14,596 nucleotides of DNA from Chitinophaga pinensis (GTDB lineage Bacteria; Bacteroidota; Bacteroidia; UKL13-3), in contig CALPIR020000039.1 of NCBI GenBank assembly GCA_943323675.2, forward strand, positions 1 through 14,596. Direction: 5' to 3'. Positions within the stretch are counted from its first letter, which is position 1. Each line of letters starts with the position of its first letter. The translations under genes were made by a program, and so were the position numbers. Below the pieces are notes generated by a model. That model was not told the DNA's origin. It did not search any database and worked only from the letters and a program-made list of their open reading frames with translations. Below, in pieces: positions 1-7,086 of this stretch.

Positions 1-432
1 GGGGTTAATTACAGTCATATTCGGTAACATTTTCATTAACCCAATATCTTCTAAAATCTGATGTGTTGCACCATCTTCGCCAAGGGTAACCCCTGCATGC
101 GAAGCACATATTTTAACATTTTTATTTGAGTAAGCTACACTTTGACGAATTTGGTCGTAAACGCGGCCAGTACTAAAATTGGCAAATGTTCCTGTAAACG
201 GAATTTTACCACCAATGGCTAAACCTGCTGCTAGTCCAATCATATTGGCTTCAGCAATTCCTACTTGATAAAAACGTTCAGGATATTCTTTCTGAAAAGC
301 ATCCATTTTAAGAGAGCCTGTTAAATCTGCACAAAGTGCTACTACGTTAGGGTTAGTTTTACCTAACTCGCTAAGTCCTGCTCCAAAACCCGAGCGGGTG
401 TCTTTTATGTTTTGTACTTCAAACTTTTTCAT
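1..432 (-). CDS. Transketolase, C-terminal subunit (partial, 3' end off the left edge)
   Basis: The 144 visible codons, translated by hand from ATG at 432, match the start of the pyrimidine-binding/C-terminal half of a split transketolase. This half pairs with the N-terminal half encoded at 1888-2733 to move two-carbon units in the non-oxidative pentose phosphate pathway in the cytoplasm. The protein starts MKKFEVQNIKDTRSGFGAGL. It carries ALCADLTGSLK (residues 32-42) and GIAEANMIGLAAG (58-70), whose E61 is the expected thiamine-activating Glu, followed by FTGTFANFSTGR and ASHAGVTLGEDGATHQ, typical of the family. A full C-terminal subunit is usually a little over 300 residues, so more than half is missing because the window ends. 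It is the third gene of a minus-strand run, 51 bases after the VWA gene. No separate promoter was found in that gap, so co-transcription is likely. Confidence 0.95.
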   Translation of the reverse strand, partial: MKKFEVQNIKDTRSGFGAGLSELGKTNPNVVALCADLTGSLKMDAFQKEYPERFYQVGIAEANMIGLAAGLAIGGKIPFTGTFANFSTGRVYDQIRQSVAYSNKNVKICASHAGVTLGEDGATHQILEDIGLMKMLPNMTVINP

Positions 433-463
433 GTATCAAATAATTTTCTTTTTTTATTGGGTT

Positions 464-481
464 GAATACTTTTTTGTATTC
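464..481. repeat. Short perfect inverted repeat between VWA and transketolase C genes
   Basis: GAATAC and GTATTC form a perfect 6-bp stem around a six-base T (plus strand) or A (minus strand) loop. It lies in the 51-base gap between the VWA stop and the transketolase C-subunit start. Read on the minus strand, the direction of these genes, it is not followed by a T-run, so it is not a convincing intrinsic terminator. It may be a weak mRNA hairpin or chance. Confidence 0.3.
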
Positions 482-483
482 TT

Positions 484-1869
484 TTAATTTAAAGTAAAGT
501 TAGTTGCTGCCCCCGAGGTAATGTTAAACTCCCTTTCGAATGTTTGATTACTACGTGTGGAATTTTTAGCACGGTAAATAATTTTGTATTTACCAGGTTG
601 CATTATGATGTTATGTATTTTATTTTCTTGAGGCAAACGTGCAAGCCAAACTATTTCGTTACGGTTCATTTGGTAAATATCTGCAATGTACTGTTGTGTA
701 AATGCGGATATGTTTAACCTTCCTGGTTGAGCCATTTCTACTGTAGTGGTGGTGTTTTGATCTACGCTCACATCTTTAAATAGTTGTCTTGGTAATGTCA
801 GCAATTCTAGGTCGTATTTACCTACTAGGTATTTTTCTGGTGTATTTGCATTTTGCACATGTAGCGTTTGCATAGTTCCTCTTTTACGAACAATACATTT
901 TAAATCGTTGTAATTGGTTACACCTAAAATTTTTACATTTAAAAAACCTTGTGGCGCATCACAAGCAACAATATTGTGTCGGCCAGCGGTAATTTCAATG
1001 TCACTTTTTTCAACTGGAGGAATGGTATGCACCACCATGCGGTATTTGTATATTGGATCTAGCAATACGGTATCAGGTATCCCACGTTCGTTCATGGTGT
1101 GAATGTAGTTGTACACCAACTGGTTGCTGTGCATATCGTAAAAACTCATGTTTACATTGGTCTCTGTTGGTTTTGCATTTACATCCAGTAAATTAACTTG
1201 TACCGTTGTACTGTTTAATGCTTGAGTTATTACTACATTTAACACATTATTAAAACTCTCTTCCGTATTGGCATCATAGTATCTACCTACACACTCAAAA
1301 GCTTTTCTAAAATCTTCGGTGCTGCCTAATCCAATAACAAATGGGCGTAAAACCACACCTTGACTTTGTAATGCTTCTGATACCGCACAAGGGTCGCCAT
1401 CACATTCTTCTATACCATCGGTAATTAAAATAATGATGTTTCTTACACCAGGTTCTTTTGGGAAATCGTAAGCTGATTGCTGTAAAGAGTATGCAATTAA
1501 TGTGGTTCCTTTTGGCACCACATCTTTAAGTTTATCTTTTATTTGTTTGTGATTATTGTATTTAAATGGCACCTCTAATTTTGTGTCTTTGCAATTACGC
1601 TGACCTGGAGGAGTGGTATGCCCGTAAACACGCAATGCCACTTGAACATCTTTTGCACTCTCTAAACTATCAACAATTTTAGCCAATAATCTTTTGGCTA
1701 CATTTATACGGATATCTTTATCCATTGCAGCATACATACTTCCGCTTCCATCCAGCAAAAATAAAATGCGTGTTTTTGGTTTGGTATAACCTTGGGCAGT
1801 TAAATTAAACTGTATGCCTAATAATAACCCAACTAAAACTACAAAAAATGTAAGTGATTTAAACTGCAT
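484..1869 (-). CDS. Exported von Willebrand factor A (VWA) domain protein
   Basis: This is a 461-residue secreted or periplasmic protein. Residues 1-25 form a signal peptide (hydrophobic core FFVVLVGLLLGI, then LTAQ). A VWA domain follows at about 33-215. Its metal-ion-dependent adhesion site is intact: DGSGS at 40-44, a Thr in GTT (121-123) and the TDG Asp at 151. Such domains bind proteins through a divalent cation. Four Cys (93, 156, 161, 193) could form disulfides outside the cytoplasm. The remaining roughly 240 residues look like beta-rich modules, including a PGKYKIIYR stretch near the C-terminus, that I cannot assign. I see no T9SS sorting tail, lipobox or membrane anchor. The gene starts 18 bases after the transketolase N-subunit stop and ends 51 bases before the C-subunit start, so it lies inside that operon. 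Nothing in the sequence links its function to transketolase. The ligand is unknown. Confidence 0.88.
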   Translation of the reverse strand: MQFKSLTFFVVLVGLLLGIQFNLTAQGYTKPKTRILFLLDGSGSMYAAMDKDIRINVAKRLLAKIVDSLESAKDVQVALRVYGHTTPPGQRNCKDTKLEVPFKYNNHKQIKDKLKDVVPKGTTLIAYSLQQSAYDFPKEPGVRNIIILITDGIEECDGDPCAVSEALQSQGVVLRPFVIGLGSTEDFRKAFECVGRYYDANTEESFNNVLNVVITQALNSTTVQVNLLDVNAKPTETNVNMSFYDMHSNQLVYNYIHTMNERGIPDTVLLDPIYKYRMVVHTIPPVEKSDIEITAGRHNIVACDAPQGFLNVKILGVTNYNDLKCIVRKRGTMQTLHVQNANTPEKYLVGKYDLELLTLPRQLFKDVSVDQNTTTTVEMAQPGRLNISAFTQQYIADIYQMNRNEIVWLARLPQENKIHNIIMQPGKYKIIYRAKNSTRSNQTFEREFNITSGAATNFTLN

Positions 1870-1887
1870 GGATTAAATAATTGTGTT

Positions 1888-2733
1888 TTAGTAATCAGCT
1901 AATGTTGTAGGAAGTTGCGCCAATGCATTTTCTAAATCGCTATCGCTTGGTGCAATACCATGCCATTTGTGCGAACCCACCATAAAATCAATTGGATGAC
2001 CCATTTCTGTTTTCATGATTATAAATATCGGTTTGCCATTCCCTGAAGCCGTTTTTGCTTTGGCCATGGTTTCAATTATGTTTTGCATATTATGCCCATC
2101 CATGTGTAAAATCTCCCAACCAAATGCGATAAGTTTATTCTCGATATCAGCTCCTAATCCTAAAACTTCCATGGTGCTGCCGTCTATTTGCTGTCCATTG
2201 TAGTCAACCGTTACTATTAAGTTATCTACTTTGTGGTGCGCAGCAAACATAAATGCCTCCCAATTTTGGCCTTCTTCTAACTCGCCATCACCCATTAAAA
2301 CATATACCAAGTTTTTATCGCCATCCAGTTTTTTAGCCAATGCAGCACCGGCAGCAACAGATACACCTTGACCAAGTGAGCCCGATGCAACTCGCACACC
2401 GGGTAAATGTTCAGCAGTTGCAGGATGACCTTGTAAACGAGAGTGTAATTTTCTAAAAGTTTTTAATTCTTCAACAGGGAAATAACCCGAACGTGCCAGG
2501 ACGCTATAAAATAGTGGCGAAACATGTCCGTTTGAAAGGAAAAACACATCTTCATTTTTTCCATTCATGTTAAATTTGGTGTCGTGGTTTAGTACTTTAA
2601 AATAAAGTGCTGTTAAAAAATCAGCACAACCTAAAGATCCGCCTGGATGTCCGCTTTTTGCGCCATGTACCATGCGCAGGATGTCTCTTCTTACTTGGGT
2701 TGCAGTCTGTTCTAGCGTTCTAATATCTGTCAT
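1888..2733 (-). CDS. Transketolase, N-terminal (thiamine diphosphate-binding) subunit
   Basis: This is a 281-residue cytoplasmic protein equal to the first half of transketolase, as usual for split enzymes. Diagnostic sequences appear in order: KSGHPGGSLGCADFLTALYF with H29, SNGH (67-70), QGHP (101-104), ASGSLGQGVSVAAG (117-129), and the thiamine diphosphate/metal motif starting at GDG (148-150) and ending at N179 in DYNGQQIDG. The C-terminal GHPIDFMVGSHKWHG also fits. With the C-terminal subunit it should convert xylulose-5-P plus ribose-5-P to sedoheptulose-7-P plus glyceraldehyde-3-P. The start at 2733 gives the family's usual N-terminus (TLEQTATQVRRDILRMVHGA). It is the first gene of a minus-strand run, and the 207-base gap upstream separates it from a divergent dehydrogenase gene. 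Its partner subunit is not adjacent but follows the VWA gene. Confidence 0.96.
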   Translation of the reverse strand: MTDIRTLEQTATQVRRDILRMVHGAKSGHPGGSLGCADFLTALYFKVLNHDTKFNMNGKNEDVFFLSNGHVSPLFYSVLARSGYFPVEELKTFRKLHSRLQGHPATAEHLPGVRVASGSLGQGVSVAAGAALAKKLDGDKNLVYVLMGDGELEEGQNWEAFMFAAHHKVDNLIVTVDYNGQQIDGSTMEVLGLGADIENKLIAFGWEILHMDGHNMQNIIETMAKAKTASGNGKPIFIIMKTEMGHPIDFMVGSHKWHGIAPSDSDLENALAQLPTTLADY

Positions 2734-2794
2734 TGTATACTTATGATTTAAATTTTTATCCTGTTTTAGTTTTATGGTATTGATAAACAGTGGT

Positions 2795-2816
2795 ATAAGT
2801 GTTTATGTGCACTTAT
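2795..2816. repeat. Inverted repeat in the leader of the transketolase gene
   Basis: ATAAGTG (2795-2801) and CACTTAT (2810-2816) are perfect 7-bp inverted arms separated by 8 bases. The repeat lies between the candidate -7 box at 2826-2833 and the transketolase start at 2733, so it would fall in the mRNA leader or act as a dyad operator. A second, weaker dyad, CTGTTT (2761-2766) with AAACAG (2785-2790), lies just downstream in the same leader. No regulator is encoded nearby that could be matched to either. Confidence 0.35.
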
Positions 2817-2825
2817 TATTAAACT

Positions 2826-2833
2826 CAAAAGTA
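2826..2833 (-). promoter_or_regulatory. Candidate -7 box for the transketolase/VWA operon
   Basis: Read on the minus strand this is TACTTTTG, a full match to the Bacteroidota -7 consensus TAnnTTTG. It is about 92 bases upstream of the transketolase N-subunit start and would give a leader of roughly 85-90 bases. I found no clear TTG-type -33 element at the usual distance, so support rests on the -7 match and its place in the only sizeable intergenic gap upstream of the operon. Confidence 0.35.
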
Positions 2834-2940
2834 ACACTTACCACTCTTTTTTAGCATTTTTGTTGCTAACATTTTAGCTACATCGTTTATTGCCTGTATT
2901 TTTAGTGGTGATGCGTTTTAGGATAAAAACCTAACCAATT

Positions 2941-4500
2941 ATGATTAAACAAATTGAAATTGCTTTGCTTCCTGAGCAATGCTTTGATGAATTAACCACA
3001 TTAGAATTCATTAAAAGAAATTCGGGGGTGAGCGACATTAATGGAATTCGTGTTTTGCGCAAATCGTTGGATGCCCGAAAACGTCCCATACATTACAATT
3101 TATTGGTGGATCTATTTTTAGAGGAGCAAGTTTCCGAGCGCGATTTAAACTTTGATTTTAAGAACGTGGCTCATGCACCTCATGTTGTTATTATTGGTGC
3201 TGGTCCAGCAGGTTTATTTGCAGCCTTAAAATTTATTGAGCAAGGCATAAAGCCCATTATTTTTGAACGAGGTAAAGATGTGCGAGAACGTAGGCGAGAT
3301 TTAGCTTTAATAACCAGACACAATACAGTTAATCCTGAGAGTAATTATTGTTTTGGTGAAGGCGGTGCCGGAACTTATAGTGATGGTAAGCTGTATACCC
3401 GAAGTACCAAAAGGGGAGATGTAAAGCGTATATTAGAGTTATTTGTAAAACATGGAGCTGACGAATGCATTTTATACGAAGCACATCCACATATTGGAAC
3501 CAATAAACTGCCTAACATCATCACTGCTATAAGAGATACCATTTTACATTTTGGTGGCGAAGTGCACTTTAACTCAAAGCTAACGGATATGGTTATAAAA
3601 GATAATGCCATAGCCGCAGTAGTTATTAATCAAAATCAAACCGTAGAAACCAAACACGTAATATTGGCTACGGGCCACAGTGCGCGTGATATATTTGAGT
3701 TATTATATAAGAAAAATATTTTAATTGAGGCCAAACCATTTGCGCTAGGTGTTCGCATCGAACATCCGCAAGCATTAATAGATAGCATTCAATACAAATG
3801 TGATAACCGTGGTGCCTATTTACCCGCTGCCAGTTATAGTATAGTAAATCAAAGCTTAGGGCATGGTGTATTTAGTTTTTGTATGTGTCCTGGTGGGATT
3901 ATTGCACCAGCAGCCACTGCACCCGGGGAAATTGTGGTAAACGGATGGAGCCCTAGTAAAAGAAACAATGCTTTTGCCAATTCGGGTTTAGTGGTAAGTA
4001 TTGATAATAAAGATTTTGAGAAGTTCAATGATTACGGACCTTTAGCTGCGTTAAAATTTCAGCAAAGTGTGGAGCAAAAATGTTTTTCGGTAACCCAAAG
4101 TTTGCAAGCTCCTGCACAAAGGGTATTAGATTTTGTAAATAAAAAACACTCAACTCAGTTGCCTGATTGCAGTTATATACCAGGATTACAATCGCATAAT
4201 TTGGATGATGTATTACCTGCTTTTGTATCGGCAAGTTTACGCGATGCATTGTTAGCATTTGGCAAAAAACTAAAAGGTTACGTGAGTAATGATGCAGTAA
4301 TGGTAGCCACAGAAAGTCGTACATCTAGTCCAGTGCGCATACCTCGTGATAAAGAATCATTGGAACATCCCCAAATAAAAGGCTTATTACCTTGCGCAGA
4401 AGGTGCTGGATATGCAGGGGGAATAATAAGTGCAGCTATTGATGGTGAGAATTGTGCTATGGCTGTTGTTAAAAATCTTAAAGAATTTAATCGTATTTAA
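2941..4500 (+). CDS. FAD-dependent dehydrogenase (COG2509-type NAD(P)/FAD oxidoreductase)
   Basis: This is a 519-residue cytoplasmic flavoprotein. An N-terminal region of about 80 residues (HYNLLVDLF at 51-59) precedes the dinucleotide-binding fold VVIIGAGPAGLFAALKF (82-98; GxGxxG at 86-91), which ends in the acidic strand IIFERG. Further family features are FGEGGAGTYSDGKLYTR (138-154), the second dinucleotide-side motif ILATGHSARD (241-250), KPFALGVRIEHPQ (265-277), FCMCPGG, and the FAD-closing motif GLLPCAEGAGYAGGI (481-495). This order is that of the uncharacterised FAD-dependent dehydrogenase family COG2509, known by sequence but without an established substrate as far as I know. It is not a full match to thioredoxin reductase or GidA. 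The 207-base gap upstream is shared with the divergent transketolase gene. No consensus plus-strand -7 box was found in it. Confidence 0.88.
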   Translation: MIKQIEIALLPEQCFDELTTLEFIKRNSGVSDINGIRVLRKSLDARKRPIHYNLLVDLFLEEQVSERDLNFDFKNVAHAPHVVIIGAGPAGLFAALKFIEQGIKPIIFERGKDVRERRRDLALITRHNTVNPESNYCFGEGGAGTYSDGKLYTRSTKRGDVKRILELFVKHGADECILYEAHPHIGTNKLPNIITAIRDTILHFGGEVHFNSKLTDMVIKDNAIAAVVINQNQTVETKHVILATGHSARDIFELLYKKNILIEAKPFALGVRIEHPQALIDSIQYKCDNRGAYLPAASYSIVNQSLGHGVFSFCMCPGGIIAPAATAPGEIVVNGWSPSKRNNAFANSGLVVSIDNKDFEKFNDYGPLAALKFQQSVEQKCFSVTQSLQAPAQRVLDFVNKKHSTQLPDCSYIPGLQSHNLDDVLPAFVSASLRDALLAFGKKLKGYVSNDAVMVATESRTSSPVRIPRDKESLEHPQIKGLLPCAEGAGYAGGIISAAIDGENCAMAVVKNLKEFNRI

Positions 4501-4514
4501 TGGATGGATGGGTA

Positions 4515-4522
4515 TAAATTTG
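4515..4522 (+). promoter_or_regulatory. Candidate -7 box immediately upstream of the secreted nuclease
   Basis: TAAATTTG matches the Bacteroidota -7 consensus TAnnTTTG and ends 8 bases before the ATG at 4531. If used, transcription would begin about 4-8 bases after the box, giving an almost leaderless mRNA starting at that ATG. It would also exclude the in-frame ATG at 4504. No good -33 element was seen upstream, where the previous gene ends. Confidence 0.4.
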
Positions 4523-4530
4523 TAGTTCGA

Positions 4531-6597
4531 ATGAAAATTAAGTTATTTATATTAAGTTGTTTTTTGATGCAGTTTGCATGGGGTGGCGTAATTACTACAA
4601 GTGTGGCATCTCTTCCCGATTATGGCAATGTATATGTTTTAAATAGTAGCACATCTATTCGCTATACGGTCAGTGCTTCTACTTTAGCTAGTGATTTAAT
4701 CATAACTGCACCTTTAGGTTTCGAAATATCAACGCAATACTTACAAGGTTATACATCTGTAATTACATTGTCTCCTAATTCAGGTAACATACCTACAACC
4801 AATATTTACGCGAGATTTAGTCCTTCAATAACAGGGGCTGCTTCTGGTAACATTACTCATGTAAATAATGGGTCGCCTACACAAAATATAATTGTGCAAG
4901 GAACAGGTGTTACTTGGGCTATTGCTGCTGGATATTACACTACCGTTACAACACAACGTAATGCGGCTTTAAAAACAATTTTATATAATAGAATACTTGG
5001 CCATACAAGTGCAAGTTATACTCCTGGTGTTTGGAATGCATATTCAACCACAGACCGACAACCCAATAGTAAAGTGTGGGATGTATATAGCACACGGTTT
5101 GATACATCATCACCTTACGAATACACCATGAGCACTAATCAATGTGGTTCATATGCTATTGAAGGAGATTGTTATAACCGCGAACATTCTTTTCCTCAGA
5201 GTTGGTTTAGTCAGTCATCTCCAATGGTAACAGATTTACACCATTTGTTTGCTAGTGATGGAAAAGTTAATGGAATGAGGAGTAATTTCCCTTTTGGTAA
5301 TGTTGCTTCTCCCACTTTCACATCTTTATACGGAGGTAAATTGGGAACTGGGGCTAACTTTGGTTACACAGGAATTGTGTTTGAACCTATTGATGAATAT
5401 AAAGGAGACATTGCTCGTGCCCAATTATATATGGCTGCGCGCTATGATAATTTAATAGCAAGCTGGATAAATAATGGTAATGCCAATGATGTACTGGCTG
5501 GCAATACTTTCCCCGCGTATGATGCGTGGTATGTTGATTTGTTAATTAGCTGGCATAATTTAGACCCTGTTAGTGATAAAGAGCGTAAAAGAAATGATGC
5601 CATACATGCGATTCAAAATAATAGAAACCCGTTTATTGATAGTCCGCAATTTGTGCAACGCATTTGGGGTGGTAATATCCCTTCAGAACCCACAGTGGGT
5701 GCCAGTAATTTCCAAATAACCAACATAAATAATAACAGTGTTAAGTTAAATTGGGTTAGCGGAAACGGAAACAGAAGAATAGTTTTGGTGCGAGCAACCA
5801 ATGCTGTTAATGCTTATCCCGAGGATACTTTTTATTACAACGCAAATGCTAATTTAACTAGTGCACCACAAATTGGAAGTGGCAACTATATTGTATATAA
5901 TGGTACCGGAAGCTCGGTAACGTTAAATAATTTACAGGCAGGTATTAATTATCATTATGCTGTAATCGAATATAACGGATGGTATAGTGCGTCAAATTAT
6001 AATATGGGCAATATACTAACTTCAAATGGAGTAACATTACCTGTAACTTGGCTGAGTTTTGATGGTATTTATGAAAATAAATCAACTCGATTATTCTGGA
6101 GCACTGCTGTTGAAAAAAATAATAAAGTATTTGTTGTTGAGCGCAGTTTTAATAATTCAAACTTTGAAGCTGTTGGTATAGTTAATGGTTCTGGTGCTAC
6201 AAATATGGTTACACAATATCAATTTTTAGATATTCAGCTTCCTGATGTAAGTGGTCTTTATTATAGACTAAAGCAAATTGATTATGATGGTAAATTTAAT
6301 TATAGCCAAGTGATTAAAGTGAATTTAGATGAAGCCAAAATGGAAACCGTTTTTTCTGTGAGTCCAAACCCATTTAAACAAAATATTAGAATAGCTTATC
6401 AACTAAAACAAGCCGAGCGCTTTTATTATGTGTTGATGAACAGTAAAGGATTAATAATTAAAGAAGGAAATGAAAACGCAAATCAAAATGAAGGTGAATT
6501 TGTTATTGGTATTGACGACAGTTTTGCTGATGGGCTTTACATCCTGCAAATCAAATACAACAATAGAAACATCTACCACAAAATCATTAAACAATAA
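4531..6597 (+). CDS. T9SS-secreted endonuclease I family nuclease with Fn3-like domain
   Basis: This is a predicted extracellular DNase/RNase of the endonuclease I (EndA/NucM/Vvn) family. I chose ATG 4531 because it begins a clean signal peptide (MKIKLFILSCFLMQFAWGG) directly after the -7 box. An in-frame ATG at 4504 would add nine residues before it. Numbered from 4504, the order is: signal peptide 10-28; a beta-sandwich (LGFEIST, IYARFSP, GNITHVNNG, VQGTGV) at about 30-135; the nuclease domain 140-390; an Fn3-like domain 400-510; a LPVTWLSFDG/YYRLKQIDYDG module 512-607; and the T9SS type A sorting domain 616-697 (VSPNPF to DGLYILQI and KIIKQ). Nuclease motifs are YNREHSFPQSWF with catalytic-type H228, TDLHHLFASDGKVNGMRSN, YKGDIARAQLYMAARY and NRNPFIDSPQF. 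Its last 128 bases are overlapped by the proposed MsrB leader in another frame. Likely roles are nutrient scavenging or extracellular-DNA degradation. Confidence 0.93.
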   Translation: MKIKLFILSCFLMQFAWGGVITTSVASLPDYGNVYVLNSSTSIRYTVSASTLASDLIITAPLGFEISTQYLQGYTSVITLSPNSGNIPTTNIYARFSPSITGAASGNITHVNNGSPTQNIIVQGTGVTWAIAAGYYTTVTTQRNAALKTILYNRILGHTSASYTPGVWNAYSTTDRQPNSKVWDVYSTRFDTSSPYEYTMSTNQCGSYAIEGDCYNREHSFPQSWFSQSSPMVTDLHHLFASDGKVNGMRSNFPFGNVASPTFTSLYGGKLGTGANFGYTGIVFEPIDEYKGDIARAQLYMAARYDNLIASWINNGNANDVLAGNTFPAYDAWYVDLLISWHNLDPVSDKERKRNDAIHAIQNNRNPFIDSPQFVQRIWGGNIPSEPTVGASNFQITNINNNSVKLNWVSGNGNRRIVLVRATNAVNAYPEDTFYYNANANLTSAPQIGSGNYIVYNGTGSSVTLNNLQAGINYHYAVIEYNGWYSASNYNMGNILTSNGVTLPVTWLSFDGIYENKSTRLFWSTAVEKNNKVFVVERSFNNSNFEAVGIVNGSGATNMVTQYQFLDIQLPDVSGLYYRLKQIDYDGKFNYSQVIKVNLDEAKMETVFSVSPNPFKQNIRIAYQLKQAERFYYVLMNSKGLIIKEGNENANQNEGEFVIGIDDSFADGLYILQIKYNNRNIYHKIIKQ

Positions 6598-7030
6598 GGA
6601 TACCATGAGCGAATTTGAAATTGTAAAAAGCAACGAAGAATGGAAACAACTGCTAACTCCTGAGCAGTATGACGTGCTACGTGAAAAAGGCACTGAGCGA
6701 CCGTTTACAGGCAAATTTGAAGATCATTACGAATCTGGTACATACACTTGTGCAGGATGCGGTAACGAGCTTTTTAAATCAGATACCAAGTTTGATGCAG
6801 GTTGCGGTTGGCCAAGTTTTTATGAGGCATTAGATAAAACCAAAATTATTGAAAAGTTAGATAAAACTCATGGTATGGCACGATTGGAAATTTTGTGTGC
6901 TAAATGTGGCGGACATTTAGGCCATGTATTTAATGATGGACCACAAGATAAAACTGGTTTACGTTATTGTGTAAATTCACTTTCGTTAGATTTTAAAAAG
7001 CTAATCCACGATTCAACCCAAACAAAATAA
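6470..7030 (+). CDS. msrB: Peptide methionine-(R)-S-oxide reductase MsrB, probable lipoprotein form
   Basis: MsrB reduces methionine-R-sulfoxide in oxidised proteins. Numbered from ATG 6470, the catalytic domain spans about 48-175. It has Zn-binding CxxC pairs at C94/C97 and C143/C146, GCGWPSF (111-117), GGHLGHVF (147-154) and RYCVNS with catalytic C167. The start is ambiguous. ATG 6605 (MSEFEIVKS) gives an ordinary 141-residue cytoplasmic MsrB with AGGA 4 bases upstream. ATG 6470 (or 6488) adds a complete lipoprotein leader: a charged start MKTQIKMK, a hydrophobic core VNLLLVLTTVLLMG, FTSC with C26 as acylation site, and a Ser/Thr/Asn linker. That leader overlaps the nuclease gene by 128 bases in another frame. 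I favour the long form because leader, lipobox, linker and domain are in register and codon use in the overlapped frame shifts as expected. MsrB identity is certain; location is not. A strong terminator follows directly. Confidence 0.9.
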   Translation: MKTQIKMKVNLLLVLTTVLLMGFTSCKSNTTIETSTTKSLNNKDTMSEFEIVKSNEEWKQLLTPEQYDVLREKGTERPFTGKFEDHYESGTYTCAGCGNELFKSDTKFDAGCGWPSFYEALDKTKIIEKLDKTHGMARLEILCAKCGGHLGHVFNDGPQDKTGLRYCVNSLSLDFKKLIHDSTQTK

Positions 7031-7033
7031 TTT

Positions 7034-7057
7034 AAAGCTACTTAGGTAGCTTTTTTT
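7034..7057 (+). terminator. Intrinsic terminator after msrB
   Basis: AAAGCTAC (7034-7041), loop TTAG, and GTAGCTTT (7046-7053) form a perfect 8-bp stem whose 3' arm runs into seven T residues (7051-7057). It begins 3 bases after the msrB stop and lies before the symporter gene, so it should end the upstream plus-strand transcript and separate it from the symporter. Confidence 0.88.
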
Positions 7058-7073
7058 ATGAGGTGTTTTTGGT

Positions 7074-7081
7074 TAGGTTTG
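7074..7081 (+). promoter_or_regulatory. Candidate -7 box for the symporter gene
   Basis: TAGGTTTG is a full match to TAnnTTTG and ends 5 bases before the ATG at 7087. It follows the terminator at 7034-7057, where a new promoter is expected. Transcription from it would start at or next to the ATG, so the mRNA would be leaderless or nearly so. The -33 region falls in the T-run of the terminator and has no clear TTG. Confidence 0.5.
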
Positions 7082-7086
7082 AAACC

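Noticed and set aside
2918..2934. TTAGG-N7-CCTAA inverted repeat just before the FAD dehydrogenase start
   Set aside because: A 5-bp stem in AT-rich DNA is expected by chance and it resembles neither a terminator nor a known operator.
4504..4530. Longer start for the secreted nuclease at ATG 4504
   Set aside because: It places nine residues including Asp and Arg (MDGYKFVVR) before a complete signal peptide, starts 3 bases after the previous stop, and would contain the -7 box inside its codons. ATG 4531 is more economical.
7063..7086. GTG start for the symporter at 7063
   Set aside because: GTG 7063 lies upstream of the consensus -7 box at 7074-7081, and the added residues (MFLVRFET) look untranslated. 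ATG 7087 fits the box and a normal membrane-protein N-terminus.
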